Positions 10,804 to 23,888 of a stretch of 64,000 bases of DNA are shown here, one piece after another (the first letter of the stretch is position 1; the number at the start of each line of letters is the position of its first letter). The stretch lies in the NCBI GenBank assembly GCA_030267565.1, contig BRXU01000003.1, positions 7,987,001 to 8,051,000 of the forward strand, read 5' to 3'. This DNA is from Pleodorina starrii (Eukaryota; Chlorophyta; Chlorophyceae; Chlamydomonadales; Volvocaceae). A program made the translations under genes and the position numbers. The notes under the pieces were generated by a model that was not told the DNA's origin, made no database searches, and saw nothing but the letters and a program-made list of their open reading frames with translations.

Positions 10804-13800
10804 ATGATCTCGACATATTCGTTCGTTGCCCTGGTGGTCGCACTGTGAGTAAATTATCTTCATGATCTCGCTTTCATTTACACATGATCATATCATGAAG
10901 CTACTGCTTGTGACGTTCAGCATCGGAACAGCAGGCTTGGAGCGCGCGGTTGGCACCAACCGAAACTTCGAAATATTCGTCTCTCTAGGCTGTGCCCTGC
11001 ATTCGGCATCAGAGCTCGTTCAATTGCTGCTATATAAAATCTTGTCCACACGCAGGGCCGCCGGGGTGCACGCCCAACAAGAAGCCGCCTGGGCTAACAC
11101 GGACGCGCGCTTTGTGGTCACTCCTCCGGAGCGGGACGCGCGCGTGATGTCGGAGCAACGAAGCATCTTCTCGATTTTCCCATTCCACAACTGCTATTAT
11201 AAGACGACTCCGGAGGCCGCCTACAGCGTCGCCCCTACCATCGCCTCGTTCGCCAACGGCACATACTGCTTCACCATCAAAGTCGCCAACTGCGACGACG
11301 CCTGTTGCAAAACAGATTTGAACAAAATTGAGGTGCGCAATCAGCACTGCGTTTATCATGTTGCGATTGCGCCAATATGCCAAGCAGCGACAAGTACCAG
11401 GCCCCGACACGTTCGCAGTTAAGTCTGGTCCCTAGCTCGAAGCCTGGCAACTCATCTCATTTCTTACCTGCTTCACTGGCGCTCAGTTTCGAGCGCGATC
11501 GCATCATGCCGCATTTCTCCCGTATTTTGTTGAACAGGGGGTAACGCCTACTCGACGCCGCCCCTCGTGCCACCGACCCGCCCTCTTTCCTGTAAGCCTC
11601 ACTGCCTCATGTCCTCCGCCTATGGCCCCCATCCCGCCGCAGGTCAATGTGTACGACAACTGCATCGTGTCTCCTGTCCCCGACATCAAGTCCACAATCA
11701 ACGACGTTTCCACCAAAGTCGCGCCCGCTTTCGCGTTGCCGCTGGACGGTTCGCCTGGAAACGCCATCTTGCGCATCACGCAGCTCGGTCTCGACTTAAC
11801 GAACGCCGCCGACGCCCGGTTCTGCCTCTCCCTCAAGAACAACCGCCGGGGCCAGGGCTGTGACACGCTCGAGAAGATGTGCGTGCCGCCCCCCGGCTAC
11901 CCGGCCGGCACCTGCACGTTTGCCTTTTTCAACGCGCAGCGCTCCTGCTGCCCCATCTCCGACACCCCCATCAACCACCCGCCCTCGCCGCTGCCGCCCT
12001 CCCCCTCGCCTCCCTCCCCCTCGCCACCTTCTCCACCGCCGCCTTCCCCATCGCCTCCCTCCCCGCCCCCGCCTTCCCCATCACCGCCCTCTCCCCCGCC
12101 TCCTTCCCCGTCTCCGCCCTCTCCATCCTCACCCTCGACTTCCCTGCCGACCTCATGCCTCGTCTGCGTCACCCTGTCCCTCCTCCCGCCCGTCCCCGAC
12201 CTCCAACCCTTCCGCTTCGGCGCCTCCGCCTGCACCACCATCCAGGCCTCTGTGTCCGCCAGCATCAACAACCTCGCTGCTGCCGTCGGCGCCCAAATGA
12301 CCAGCCCCTTCGCGCCCATCGCCTGCTCAGACATGGATATGACCATGTGCGGCACCTTCGCCTCGCCGGAGGAGGCCGGCAAGATCTCATCTTATGATCT
12401 GGATGTGCAGGCCAGCTTTTGGCTGCAGGTGGCCGCGGGCGGTGACGTCTGCAAGCCGGAGCTCAATGGCTACCGCCTCGCCGTCTCCAGCGAAGACAAG
12501 TCCTGCCTGCCCTTCGCCAAGTCGCGTGTCTGCGTTCTGGAGAGCACACCCTTCCCCAACTGCACGTGAGTTGGCGGCTGGGCGCAATCCTGGAAGTGTG
12601 CCTAGCTACGTAGGGTGTTTCTAGGGTGGCCTGCCTATCGGTGTCAAGCCGGGAACGGTTGTCCATGCGTCTCCAGCCTCTCTATCTTCGCCCCTGCGCC
12701 TGCGCCTGCGACGTGCACCTGCTGCGCCTGCTTTGCCAGCATCCATCACTCCCACGTAAATAAACCCACATGCCTTCTCACGTGCAACGCCGTCTGCCGG
12801 CCTGCAGGTGCACCACTACCATCGGCCTGACGCCCTACACTATCTCCCCCCGCTACGTCGCCTATCCGCCCGACCCCGTCAAGAAGACCACCCTGTATTG
12901 CTTCACCGTCCAGAAGCTCCCAGTTGCCCCATTAGTGGACGTAAGTGGGGGGTTAGTTGTGGCGCATCTTTATTTGCCCCGCACCCGGAAATAAATCCAC
13001 TGGAGATGCATGGGCCTTACCTTCCCTCCGGAAATGAGCCTGTCACTGAACTGGTTGCATGCGGGTGCTGGTGCTGGTGCCGGTGCTGGTGCTGTCCCCG
13101 CCCGCAGGCACGTGTCATTCCGGGCGGCTGTGGACCTGTAGATGTGCTCAGCAAGGTCGAGTTCTACGCGGGTGAGTTTGCGGCGCCTACCTACGGTATC
13201 TATCTACCTACCTGCATGCTTACCACTCGACCTACATACCTACCTGCATGCTTACCACTCGACCTACATACCCCCTTCCATCTCTCAGCGTTCGCCGGGC
13301 TTCGCTTTCTAGGCAACTCGCCAAGTATGGCTCGTACGTACATTAGCAGGGGACATACCATTAGCCGGGTACATAAGCAGCGGTGTCCATCCGTGGATGT
13401 CACAGCGCCTGCGTGCCTCCCACCGCACTCCCTCGTCCGGATGAACCGTTCATGTGTCTCCTAGGACCCGTACTCAGTAAGCGACCACAGGACTTGTCTG
13501 GTATCGGTACCAATAATAAGCCTGCAAGGCTGTAAGCCATAGAGGCGCAGCCACAGATATTACTACGACGTGCCCCATACACCCTCCCCCAGACTTCCAG
13601 CGGCCCGGTACTGTCGCGCGCCGGCGGCGGCCACTCAGCCACGCACCTGCAGTGGCGTCTGCCCTTAATAAACGGCCCTTGGCACCTTTCTTGGCGTGTC
13701 CGTTGCCCCTTTTGGCGCAGATGAGACCCTTAAGCCGCTGGTTAAGGGCTTCCTTCTGATTCCGCGCACCGGCCCGAACGTGACCCTGGCCTCCACTTGG

Positions 13801-14579
13801 GGGGCAGCAGGCTTCAACACGCTCAAGGGTAAGGTCGCGGCGCGGACGGGCGTGCAAGGGCGCATGATTCCATTGGCTAATATCGGCTTATTTTCCGCGA
13901 AGAATGGTGCCCGCGGAGTCTCGCCTCATGGGAGGTCAAGCACGCAACCGGCGAGCCAGGCGCCGGGCCGCAATCTTATCGTCCTGCCTGTTGCTTTTTC
14001 TACCGTGTGTCCAGGCCTTGGTCGCCTGGCGCCTTTTGGCGCCGTTCGTTCCTCGCATAGTGCTTTGATTTTTGGCCATAATAAACGCATGTCATCTTGC
14101 TTCTTATAGATGCGACTGTCCTTGCTTCCGCGTCCGCGGGGTTGCGCCGCCGCCGTTCCCCTTTTTCTCGCAGCCACTCCCATGAACTGGGGCCCCACGC
14201 AAGCCAGCGGCGGCAAGGTGTGCATCGAGCTCAGGAACGCCGGATCAATCAGCAAGCTCTGCCTCGGCAATGAGGGCCTTCTGAAGGGCCAGTGGTGGGT
14301 CGCGTGTCAGCGTCGAGGGTGTGGGTCGAGGGGGGCGAGGGCCGAGGGGGCCGGACCGTGAGTCAATGTTCAGGGTGTGAATCTCTTACATAGACCAGCT
14401 AAGCAAGCAATTGCTCTGCCTCTTCAACACATTCAGTCACGGCTTGCTTGTCCTGGGAGTCACACTGAATGAATAAACCTATGCTTGGCCCGCCCTCACG
14501 CCCGCCGTGCAGCTTCGTGAGCCTCTTTAACGACAACAACAGATGCTGCCCCATCTATCGTGCTGGGGCGGCTCCTTGA
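10804..14579 (+). CDS. Pherophorin A (complete, 8 exons, 577 aa)
   Basis: Exons: 10804-10844, 11056-11332, 11643-12565, 12808-12940, 13108-13171, 13721-13828, 14174-14294, 14513-14579 (TGA). The coding sum is 1734 nt and every junction closes. Exon 1 is a signal peptide (MISTYSFVALVVAL). The N-terminal pherophorin domain carries the family pattern NGTYCFTIKV...CCKTDLNKIE, and later GCDTLEKMCVPPPGYPAGTCTFAFFNAQRSCCPIS. A short PPSPSPPSP linker spans about residues 219-277, a candidate for prolyl hydroxylation and O-arabinosylation. A C-terminal domain follows, ending in the SLFNDNNRCCPIY signature. Pherophorins are secreted glycoproteins of the volvocine cell wall or extracellular matrix. The splice phases match the other copies in the window. 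The start is fixed by the signal peptide. Confidence 0.93.
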
Positions 14580-14756
14580 GGGTGGCATCCCTCATCACCA
14601 TCAACATGCGACCCATTGGTCACGCACCGCAAACTACTGCGAACCGCTTTGTTGTATAGCAGCGTAGATTCATGCTTGCATTTGATTGTACAGCCATGAA
14701 GACTGATGTATAACCAACGTTATCATCTTTGCACGTAATGACTGAACTGTGATGCA

Positions 14757-14761
14757 TGTAA
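14757..14761 (+). terminator. TGTAA polyadenylation signal of pherophorin A
   Basis: TGTAA is the usual green-algal polyadenylation signal. This copy lies 178 bp after the stop codon of pherophorin A. Confidence 0.6.
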
Positions 14762-15744
14762 TATCCTGTTATGGGTTGCATTGGAGGCGCGCGTGGCGGC
14801 GGTGAGATCTATTCGTTAGTACTTCGGAAGGTCGGTGTGCATACCCTCGTACGTACAGTTTAAGTGATAGGATGCCCATTGTAGTCGTTGCATTGTGACC
14901 AAATTACGGTATGTCAGGTACATTGACGGGTCGCATTTGTTTATTTGGCATTTTAAAGTTTTACTCGTGCGTAGCTCCTGTATGTGTTTCTGCCAAGTTC
15001 ACCACAGCCTCATTACAGTAAAAACATCAGGCTGGCGAGCAAGCGATGTACGGCGGGTTCATGAGCCTGGGACATTTATGCAGGTTTGGGGCAAAGCGGC
15101 CGGCGCGGCGGGGTTGTAGTTTCCGTCATCGCTATCTGTTCTCGAGGCTGTCTGGCCACCAACGAACTGCCTGGACGCGTCTATTGGTCTCTATATATGT
15201 AACCTTGGTATAATTTTCACCGAGTCCCTTTGGAGAGGTTAATTATAAACCTTTCGGGGCCTGAATCCGTGGCGGCGCTGCATGCGCTGTTTGCCGACTA
15301 TCTAAGGCCGACTCCTCCGTAATATGCAAATTATATTCCGTAATGACTCTCCGCCTTTCTCCGTAGAATCTCCGCAAATAAGTGCAGATTTGGGTTGCCG
15401 TCTCCTCTGTTATATGCCGTTTATATTTCGTAAAAGATTTTAGAATTCAAAATTTTTAGAGTTTGAACTCTCCGTAGCTAGACTCTCGCTCCAGGACTCT
15501 CCGTACTATAATATGCAGTCTTTGGGTTGCCGACGAAGGCGATAGCCAACTAAAATAAATACACTACAGAGTAGTAATTAAATCAATTAATTACAGAGTA
15601 ATGGCCGCCAGCTGGGTGGGTTCCATCCTGCGCCGAGACGTTCCCGCCGCCCGGCCCTGCCCGGCGGGCGGGCGAGCGGGCGGTCAGGCGTTGTGGTATC
15701 TATCTGGAGATGGACAAACAGCAGCCAGGACTGTGAGTAGACGG
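14762..15744. other. AT-richer intergenic region with CTCCGTA-type repeats
   Basis: Between 15290 and 15560 the motif CTCCGTA/CTCCGTAATATGCA recurs several times in both perfect and decayed forms. AT content rises clearly above the neighbourhood. A TTAATTACAGAG segment near 15590 resembles the outer end of the terminal-inverted-repeat elements at 21.5-23.9 kb. No gene is seen; it is probably a decayed non-autonomous element. Confidence 0.45.
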
Positions 15745-17224
15745 AATCTCATCAGATGGAATCGCATGGCTGGAACACGCCGGGTGTGGTGTCTTATCAG
15801 TAGTATTGTTACATACATACCAGCCAATGCAATGCAGGCCAGCCACAAGCGAGAGCGGCACCTAGCGAGGCGTGCAACAATAATGCATGCACGCACGCCG
15901 GAATAATGTGCCCGCTGCGTGGCAATGAAAACGGACGGGAAAGCTCAAGCTCGTGACGAAATCCCGACTGATACAGGCCTCCCAGCACAGGCGGACGTCG
16001 CCCGTATGTATGAAAGAGGCCTATCTATCTATCTTCTAGGTGGTGGCGGGCACCATGGACTCGGCCATTCATTCCATCCTCTAAAGCTGCGTGCACAACC
16101 AATAATACCTGTGCGTTATATGCGGCACCGCGCGTTCCTTGCTTTCCGTCATCCATGCATGCCATCCCATAACGTGTACACACGCACAAGCCTGCGATGC
16201 AAGCTAGCCGTGTAACCGGTTGATGACCTGGCGAAGGTAGATGGACGGACCCAGCCACGCGCGGACAACAAGAAATAGTATAATGAACGAAGGCCTGAAG
16301 GCGGCACCACCGGGTACGGCAGGCACTAAGTAAACTTGCGCACGCACTACATACATACATGCGCGCGCGCGCCAACAGGACGCACAATAATATGAAGTAG
16401 ATATCCTGCTGCATGCAATAACCAGTTAATACAAAAGCCGCCACAATGCCAAATTTTTTGCAGAGGGCGGTCTGAATGGCCAGATACACGCCATCTATCT
16501 GCCGCTAGCTCGCGCGCGACGAACTAGTTTGCAATCGATGCCAACCGCTTTCGCTCGGCACCATACACTGACGACACCAGTACTCGCTGCCTACCTGCCT
16601 TCGAAATATACGCAAACCACAGCAAGGGAATGACCACCGTGCGTGCGGATACAAACGAAGGAACTGACCGACATGTATGTCATTAATGATGCATACGCGT
16701 GCTGTTGCCCTCTTGCCCGCCGTGCAAAAAACTCGCTAGAAGAGGCTTCAGAACGGAACGCACGGACTGTACCTATGTCCCGGCTCCGAGACATACGTAC
16801 AGTGAGCACACATTGCAGCACCACGCATACATGCATCGAAGGAGGCCACCTTTCCTATCCCTATGCTTACTTGTCGTAGCTCGACACCGCTGCACTATCA
16901 GCAAAAATGCTCACTCGACAACGCTGCCATGCATTCTCAGGCACGCACGAGACCTACCATGATGAATGTCGTTTTAATGATTGCACCGCCCGGAAGTCCT
17001 GCCACACATCCGCCCACCCATGCATCCTTGGTCATGACTAGCCAAGATCGATCGACGACCAAACAATGCAACGCGAGCAGCGGCCGGCGCCCGCTCAACC
17101 ACTCAATGACGCAATGCTCATGCGAGGCAGCTGTATGTGGCAGTCCATGCTAGCTTGCTGCTTGGCCGGCGGACCAATCGGGCGCCGGTCCAAACCCTGA
17201 AATCCTAGAACCCTGATCCGTCCC

Positions 17225-20200
17225 TTAAACCTCTGTAGGTTTTGCGTTGATCAGTAGCCGATGGCGGACTGGCGGTGCAAGGCCCGCCGCCGCAGCCGGG
17301 ACCACTTTGTAGAGCGGGCAGCACCGGCTGTTGCTGTTGAAGACGACCAGGGTGCTGCGGCGCGTGGATACGTGGCATGGGGGTCGCCGGAGCGAGTGTG
17401 TTGTGTGAGTGTGTCGGTTGTGGCCTAGACTCTAATTAATTAATTAATTAATTAATTAATTTTACGCGGAGACAGACTCTCGCGTGTGTTTAGGGGACCG
17501 GGCCTAGGGAGTAATTTCTTCTCCGTTCGGCGCGATCACCAGGGTGAATCAGACCTGACGGGCGGACTGATTGATCTGGGACATTTTCTCGAGCGCCCCT
17601 GCACGATGGGATCGATCCCATGACCACCGAATTGACAAGCGAGTGCTCTACCAACTGAGCTACGCTGACGGCCTAGACTCTATATATCCCATCGGATGCA
17701 TGCGCCGCCGGATGGGAGGAGTGCCTTCGTTCGCAGCGAAGGATGGTAGTGCCTTCATCACCACTGCGCCGCCGATCGATGCCCCATCCGTCCAGTGCGT
17801 GGGAGACCCCAAACTGTCAGATCATTAACTATCCCACGTTAGCCACCCGCGGCTGCCGCGTCCAGCGTTTGTTCCAGCCGGCCCTCTAGATAGCTAGAGC
17901 AGATAGACATGCAAGCTCATCACCCGCCCCCCGCGTGCCGCCACATACAACGGATGGATCGGCTATACCGTAACTGAACCTCCTGGCACAATAATGCATT
18001 GCTCACCAGTTACTTCCGCCGCCACCCAGGCAGAGGTCCTCCATGGTGATTGGGTTGTAGAGCTCCACGCACACCTTGCTGCCAATGGCTTGGGACTGGT
18101 TCCAGTCGATGGGTGTCGCTGATGACGGGCGGGGGGTAGTTCAAAGGCGGCGACGCAGTTAAATAATGGATGGAAAACGGTAGATAGATAGATAGATAGA
18201 TAGGCAAACGGGAGCTTCTGACGGATGGAATGACGCACTTCCGCGCTTCTGGGTGCGTGGTAGGGTATGCGGCGGGCGGACATTCCTCATCGGTCTGCCC
18301 CCGGCGCCTTACTTAATCCTGGACGACGTAAAGAAGTACTTTTTTTCCCGACGCTCATGGATTTGCATGCGTGGCCACCTCCATTTACGAGGCACCTACT
18401 GTGAGCGGTTGTTTCGTTCGAGCGAGTCTTCCCTGGTATGGTTCCCTGCTATGTAGCCCTGCGCTTTATTGGGTTATATACCGGTAAGACGGCTAATAGG
18501 TGTGCCTTTGTTGATGTGCTCCGTCCCATGCATTGGTCATTATAGCTCTGCTGTAAACGGCCCACTCGCGCACTGTAAAACAGACATTCATTCGTACAAA
18601 ACGATAGGCGCGTTTCCGAAAATAGTCGACCAACCGGGCCCCGCCCTCACTATCCCAGGCGCCATCTTCCTTAACCCCCTTCTGGCCCCCTCGCTGCCTG
18701 CCACTGCCGCCCTCGCTGCCCTCGCCTCCGCTCTTGACCGGCCCCCGTTGGCGTGTCTTGCCTGTGGTCGTCCCGCCGGCTGCGATGGCTTCCCAAAAAT
18801 GACTTTCCAAAGCCGCGCACCTCCAATCCCACTCCGCCTACCTTTAAGCGTGCTGTTGCCCGGTCCGAGTGACCGTGCGAGAGTCACATTGGGGCCACCG
18901 TTGTTTGGAATGAGGATGAACCCCTTGACTGACTGATTGAGGTTCCGATCTGCAGCAAGCAAGAGCGGTTGAGCGGTCAAAGCGGCCAAAGCGAGTGCGT
19001 GGTCGCTGGTTAGGTTAGGCAGGCAACAGGGGGCAATCAAGGGGCTTGCACGGTACACGGTACGGGTCGATGGCTTCTTGAGATCCTACGTGGGAAGTAA
19101 GGCAATTCCAGCAGCAGTCGCTACTAATAACGGCTTACTTGCAAAGAACTCGATTTTGCTCAGCGTATCCACGGCTCCACAGCTGGCCTGCACGTACGAC
19201 AACGTGCGTGCATAATGACGTGTCCACACGCACAGCAAACGAGGCGATAGATGTAGGAACCGGCGGCCGTATGAATGGATGGGCTGGGGTGGGCTGGGCA
19301 GGGCTGAGCTCATTGATTGGCAAGCCCGGACAGTAGCGGCGGATCAGGTTGGTGGCAGTGACAGAGCAAATGCAGAGTTTGCTTTGCCACTCATCATAGA
19401 TAGGAGGCCCCCCGCTAGCCATGCACAACAGTAACCTTCCCGGACCGCTTCTTGTGTGTTCTCAGCCGGCAACTTGATTGCCCACCCGGAGGGATCTATC
19501 CCTGAAGCACCGCATGGGAACGAACTCAGCTAACCCAGCACGCAGCAGCCAGCAAGCAACCACCATCCATGGACCTTCATAACGCATGCCCTGCCTCGCT
19601 CGCTTGCTTACGTCCACAACTGTGACGGGAACGGACACAATGGTGAAGCAGTAGAGCGTCGTGGTGGCCCGGCTGCCGGGGAAGGTGGTGTAGGTGGGGG
19701 CGATCCCGTAGGGCGTCACGCCAGCGGTTTTGTTGCACCTGTCGTGGGGGCGCATCATCATGCCGGTGAGTTTCACTGGAGCCCGAAGAAGTAAGTAGCC
19801 GCACTGAAACGAGCCCGAAGAAGATAGTCACCGCACTACAATGCGAGCGTTGTATGGACTCAGACTAGGTTGGTTGTTGGATGGATGGATCAGCACGCGC
19901 TACAATCAACACACGGGATCGGTAATTAGCCGCCGCCATTTCACACCAGCCGTGATTAGGTGATGGTTCGTTTATCCCTGGAACGAACCCAGTCTTACTT
20001 GCAGGAAGGGAAGGTATCGTTTGTTACAGGTGTCACCACGGGAAGAGGCGGCGAGGGGGAGGGTGGGGAGGGCGGCAGTGGAGAGGGCGGCCGTGGGGAG
20101 GGAGGCAGTGGAGAGGGCGGAGACGGCGGTGGAGGGGATGGAGGTAGTGGGGAGGGCGGCGGGGGTGGCGGCGGCGGCGGAGGAGGCGGTGGAGGGGATG

Positions 20201-20962
20201 GCGGTGGAGGGGATGGCGGCGGAGGGGATGGCGGCGGGGGAGGTGGCGGTGGAGGCGGCGGCGGGGGAGGGGAGGGCGGTGGTGGGGAGGGCGGCGGGGG
20301 TGAGGGCGGGGAGGGAGACGGTGGGGAGGGGGAGGGTGGTGATGGGGAGGGCGGTGAAGGTGAGGGCGGGGAGGGAGACGGTGGGGAGGGGGAGGGTGGC
20401 CGAGGGGAGGGCGGCGAAGGTGAGGGCGGGGAGGGAGACGGTGGGGAGGGGGAGGGTGGCCGTGGGGAAGGCGGGGGAGAAGGCGGCTGGCGCAGCGGCG
20501 GTGGCGGTCTTGGCGGGGCCGGTGAACGAGGTGGACGCGGCGGCGTGTTGATTGTCGGCAGGAGGATGACGTTCGACGGCGGCGGCGTCGTCTGGGCGTA
20601 GGCTCCGGCGGCAGCCCTGCGGCGCGATCAAGCCAAGAAAAACGAAGAAAAACGCTTTAAAGGTTTTCATAGCATTTTTGTATTAGTCACGAGGAAAGTC
20701 GCGACCGAACACTTTCGCTTTTCGGTGGAAGATGTATCGCCAACCGACGACTGCAAGGATTTGGGGGACTATGATGTATGGCAATTCTACCAGGCGAGGA
20801 ACGAATGCGGGCTGGAATAATGTCTATTGCCAAAAGTGACATTTAGTGCGATGGAAAGGCTAGCCTCGGGGTCCTGATAGCCGAAAGCGAACCTCGTCAT
20901 CCGTCCACTTACAGAGCAACAAGCAAGGCAACCGCCGCAGCGAGGCTCTCCGATCGAACCAT
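17225..20962 (-). CDS. Pherophorin B (complete, 7 exons, 397 aa)
   Basis: Exons on the minus strand: 20962-20913, 20616-19999, 19738-19612, 19187-19139, 18949-18842, 18118-18007, 17354-17225 (TAA). The sum is 1194 nt, in frame throughout. The signal peptide is [17 protein letters not shown] plus AAAGAYA. There is no N-terminal pherophorin domain: an SP/PPSP-rich stretch of about 190 residues follows the signal peptide directly. A single C-terminal domain comes next ([61 protein letters not shown]) and ends [17 protein letters not shown]. It is predicted to be a secreted matrix glycoprotein. A TATA-like element lies at 21018-21011. It is the intact partner of the broken copy at 24399-30080 and is transcribed away from it. 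Confidence 0.92.
17422..17682 (-). mobile_element. SINE-like retroposon with 13-bp target duplication
   Basis: The body is 17435-17669, flanked by direct repeats GGCCTAGACTCTA at 17422-17434 and 17670-17682. On the minus strand it begins with a tRNA-like head that has an A box (GTAGCTCAGTTGGTAGAGC) and a B box (GGATCGATCCC). The anticodon stem does not pair properly, so this is not a working tRNA. The other end is an (AATT)n tail of seven units. The matching right-arm position near 29865 lacks it, so the insertion came after the arm duplication. Confidence 0.8.
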
Positions 20963-21010
20963 TGTGCTTGCTGAGCGTTGAATTGATGTCCAATGGTTGT
21001 TCGGAGAATG

Positions 21011-21018
21011 GTTATATA
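21011..21018 (-). promoter_or_regulatory. TATA-like box of pherophorin B
   Basis: TATATAAC on the minus strand lies 49 bp upstream of the start codon, inside promoter sequence shared with the divergent copy. Confidence 0.6.
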
Positions 21019-21514
21019 GATGATGGCTTGCAATGCCGTACGGTGGGCGGCCTTTGAGATGGAAGAGTAACGGATACGAGGTTTTGGGTAGGCGAAGAGG
21101 CATGCAGGTGCGACGTACGTACGGACGAGCAGGGAAGGCGTTCAGGCGCCGGGCGCGGGAGACTCGCAACCCTAACAGAGATACTGCGGTATAAACAACA
21201 GAGTACAAACAAAGATGCAGAGAAGGGAAATGAATCATATATGCAAGTTTTCAAGAACCGCGACATTTCTTATTAAACGGGAAGATAGATCACGTGCCCT
21301 GCCTCGCTCGCGCGCTGCGCAGGTCATCCATCCAAAGCATGGGCATTGCCTATGCATGCGTTGCTTATTTGTGTTGTAATTAGATTTGTTTGATCGATCC
21401 TGTCCTCGCTCGTGTATGATGCGCGAAGCGCGCAACCGTTTGCAGCTAGCGACTGAGTTTTACATATCCCCTTGCATGAACTTCGACATCGCGCGCGCTT
21501 ACCGAATTAACTAA

Positions 21515-23888
21515 TAATTAATTACAGAGGAGCTGGATGACAGCTACATAGCGCGATCGCACGACTCTGGGACGGAACTGCTCCGACGACGTTTTTGGTG
21601 GCCACGTATATATGGCACGAAGAGGTTTGGACTCCAGCCCTTGCATGTTCCCAACGCACCTTGGGACAGCGTTTCGCTTGACTTGGTTGCGCTCCCCAAA
21701 ACTGAGGGCGGGGGGATTCGCTCGGCGCGATCTTGATTTGGTAGACCGCGCGCACGTCTGACTGAAGATTGTGCATGCATCTGGATGGCACCCACCACAA
21801 CTAGCTACCTGCACTGCCGTGCATTGATGCTGCCCGTCTGTTTACCGACAGTGTCGTACGCCTCCATGGCGTTCCCAAGAACCTAACGTGGTGTCTGACC
21901 ACGGAACACATTTTGGGAGTACGTAAGCTGTGGGGTGCGCTCGGTACATACGATACGCGCGACGCTGTGCTCAGAGAAGGCTATGTAGGCTATCTTACAA
22001 CATGCATCAATAATGCAGCTAAGACGCTCCAAGACCGACTTGCTCCAGAACGTGCTCCAAGACGAGGCATCTGATACGTACTTGCGTACATACGGTTTAA
22101 ACGTGCGTATGTATGCCACAGAAAACCTACGCTATTACCCCGCCGTCGCTCGCCATGCCACAGCCAAGCAGTACTGATTTTACCAGCATCAATGCACACG
22201 TATGTCTGATAAGATTGCGATAGAGAGCAACATGTATGAATGTAGCGTGGTTGCATGCCTGATCAATGGAATGTGGCCGCGCGGCAGGGCGCGGCCAGGG
22301 CCGGCTGTTGTCGATCGTTGATAGTTGTAGCGGTATGTAGGTACGCACTTCTAGGAGCGCGCGCGTCCCCGCGTTAAATCCTCATTCTGATGCTCTCTGG
22401 GTCACAAACTCACAATTGAGCAAAAATAGTTTGAGAAACGCAATATGCACGTGGGAAACGTCCACTTTGGCTGCGTGTTCCACGCAGCCCGTGCGCGAAC
22501 GAAATAAAGCCGCCCCGTCTGTCTGGATGGGTAGGATAGGTGGCGCGCGGCCGTCAGTCGCAGTAACCTAACCTTGATGTCTGACTGGCCACGCAGTTAC
22601 TCGACGACAGTAGTCGTCGCAAGGATAACCTGAACCCTCAGGAGGACTGCCATCCCAAATAAGCGCAGAAACCCACGACACAATTATCCACGCACGGAAT
22701 AATGCGCATCAACGGGGATGACCTGCTAGCTGCGCCTGCGCGTCGACCCCTTCGCGCGGTTCCAGCTGCAAATGTATTAATTACAGAGGAGCTGAATAAC
22801 AGCTACTTAGTGCGATTGCACGACTCTGTGGGTCTAATGTTCAATAGAACATCTAGACCAGGCCACTAACCAAATCACTGGCAAAATTGCCTCATTGGAT
22901 AGGGATCCCATGCTGGGAAATGAATGTCTTCGACTATGTGTGCCAATTCCGATTCCCTGAAATGAAGCTGCATGCCCGACTATAATATGTATGTTGATCT
23001 ATGAAACGCCCGTTTTCCCAGAAGCAGGTAAAATGCTGCTGGCCATCCGTCCATGTTCGCTGTGGTGGGGCCCTTGATTTTCCATCCCTTTCCATCGATC
23101 GCACAAAATAAACGAAATAAATAAACCACTTCGTTCATCCGGTGCCGCCGCCGCTGTTACTCCGGGTGGATGGGGTTTCCAACGCGTCCATCCAGCGGGT
23201 GGATGGGGTTTCCAACGCGTCCATCCGTTTGACTGCCTTTGCGGCGCAGGATACTCCTTTGCGGGGTTGGGATATGGTTCCGTCAAACCATCCGTTCCTT
23301 TCACGGAATGGATCTGGGCAAATCGTCTGCTCATTGCCGGAAACGCATAACGACTGATATGTTGGACAGAACAAGAAGGTTAGGGTTTGGTTTGGTTGTT
23401 TGCTATTTATGCAATATCGTGGGGTACACCGCTGTTCTTTTGCTCCTTTCGTACGTACGTGGGTAGTTGCAGGATACGTGTGCTCGTCTTTAGGCCGGTC
23501 CCAGAGCGGGGGAGGTTTTGCCTTGACTCCGATTCCCTTTTGCTTCCCCCTTCGCTAGCCTGGGTACCGTTTCGTTTCAGGGAATCGGAATTGGCACACG
23601 TAGTCGAAGACTTTCATCTCACAGAGTGGGATCCCTTTCCAATGAGGCAAATTCGCCAGTGAATTGGTTAGTGGCCTGGTCTAGATGTTCTATTGAACAT
23701 TAGACGCACAGAGTCGTGCGATCGCACTATGTAGCTGTTATCCAGCTCCTCTGTACTTAATTAAAGTCCATCCAGACATTGCGGCGCAATCGTGACTAAC
23801 GCGCCCTACTGCGCTGTCGTCCGTCGTAGGAGTAGTAGCCACATCGCTCTAAGTAGCTGTTATCCAGCTCCTCAGTAATTAATTAGTC
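21515..23888. mobile_element. Outer terminal-inverted-repeat element between the arms
   Basis: The left end TAATTAATTACAGAGGAGCT (about 21515-21560, continuing with GACAGCTACATAG) is mirrored at 23845-23888 by the complement of AATTACTGAGGAGCTGG. The arms are roughly 45 bp and imperfect. No transposase gene is visible inside. An inner element of the same family lies at 22778-23762, so this looks like a non-autonomous DNA transposon with a nested relative, or several solo ends. Confidence 0.55.
22778..23762. mobile_element. Inner MITE-like element with about 200-bp terminal inverted repeats
   Basis: The left arm from 22778 (CAGAGGAGCTGAATAACAGC, through GTTCAATAGAACATCTAGAC, to CCAATTCCGATTCCCTGAAA near 22962) is matched in reverse complement by 23570-23762 with few differences. 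The middle (about 23000-23560) has no transposase-like frame, but it contains a duplicated GGGTGGATGGGGTTTCCAAC unit at 23163-23225. This is typical of a non-autonomous long-TIR element. The target duplication is ambiguous because both flanks are TTAATTA-rich. Confidence 0.8.

Larger units (their letters stand above)
15745..21180. repeat. Left arm of large inverted duplication
   Basis: Read in reverse complement, this arm matches 24180-35515. The promoter (GGCGCCTGAACGCCTTCC), all seven pherophorin exons, the 3' flank and distal non-coding sequence (for example the CCAGCCAATGCAATGCAGGC region near 15820 against 35430) correspond in the same order. The only clear extra in this arm is the SINE-like insertion at 17435-17669. 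Confidence 0.85.

Noticed and set aside
14110..14173. Earlier acceptor for pherophorin A exon 7 (TTATAG at 14109)
   Set aside because: It also keeps frame but adds an Arg-rich stretch absent in genes B, B' and C. Acceptor CTCGCAG at 14173 gives the conserved ATP(M/I)xW start.
17600..17669. Possible tRNA gene on the minus strand
   Set aside because: A and B boxes are present but the anticodon stem fails to pair. The flanking 13-bp duplication and AATT tail show a SINE-like retroposon.
19960..20601. Gly-rich 213-codon plus-strand ORF
   Set aside because: It is the antisense of the proline-rich exon of pherophorin B.
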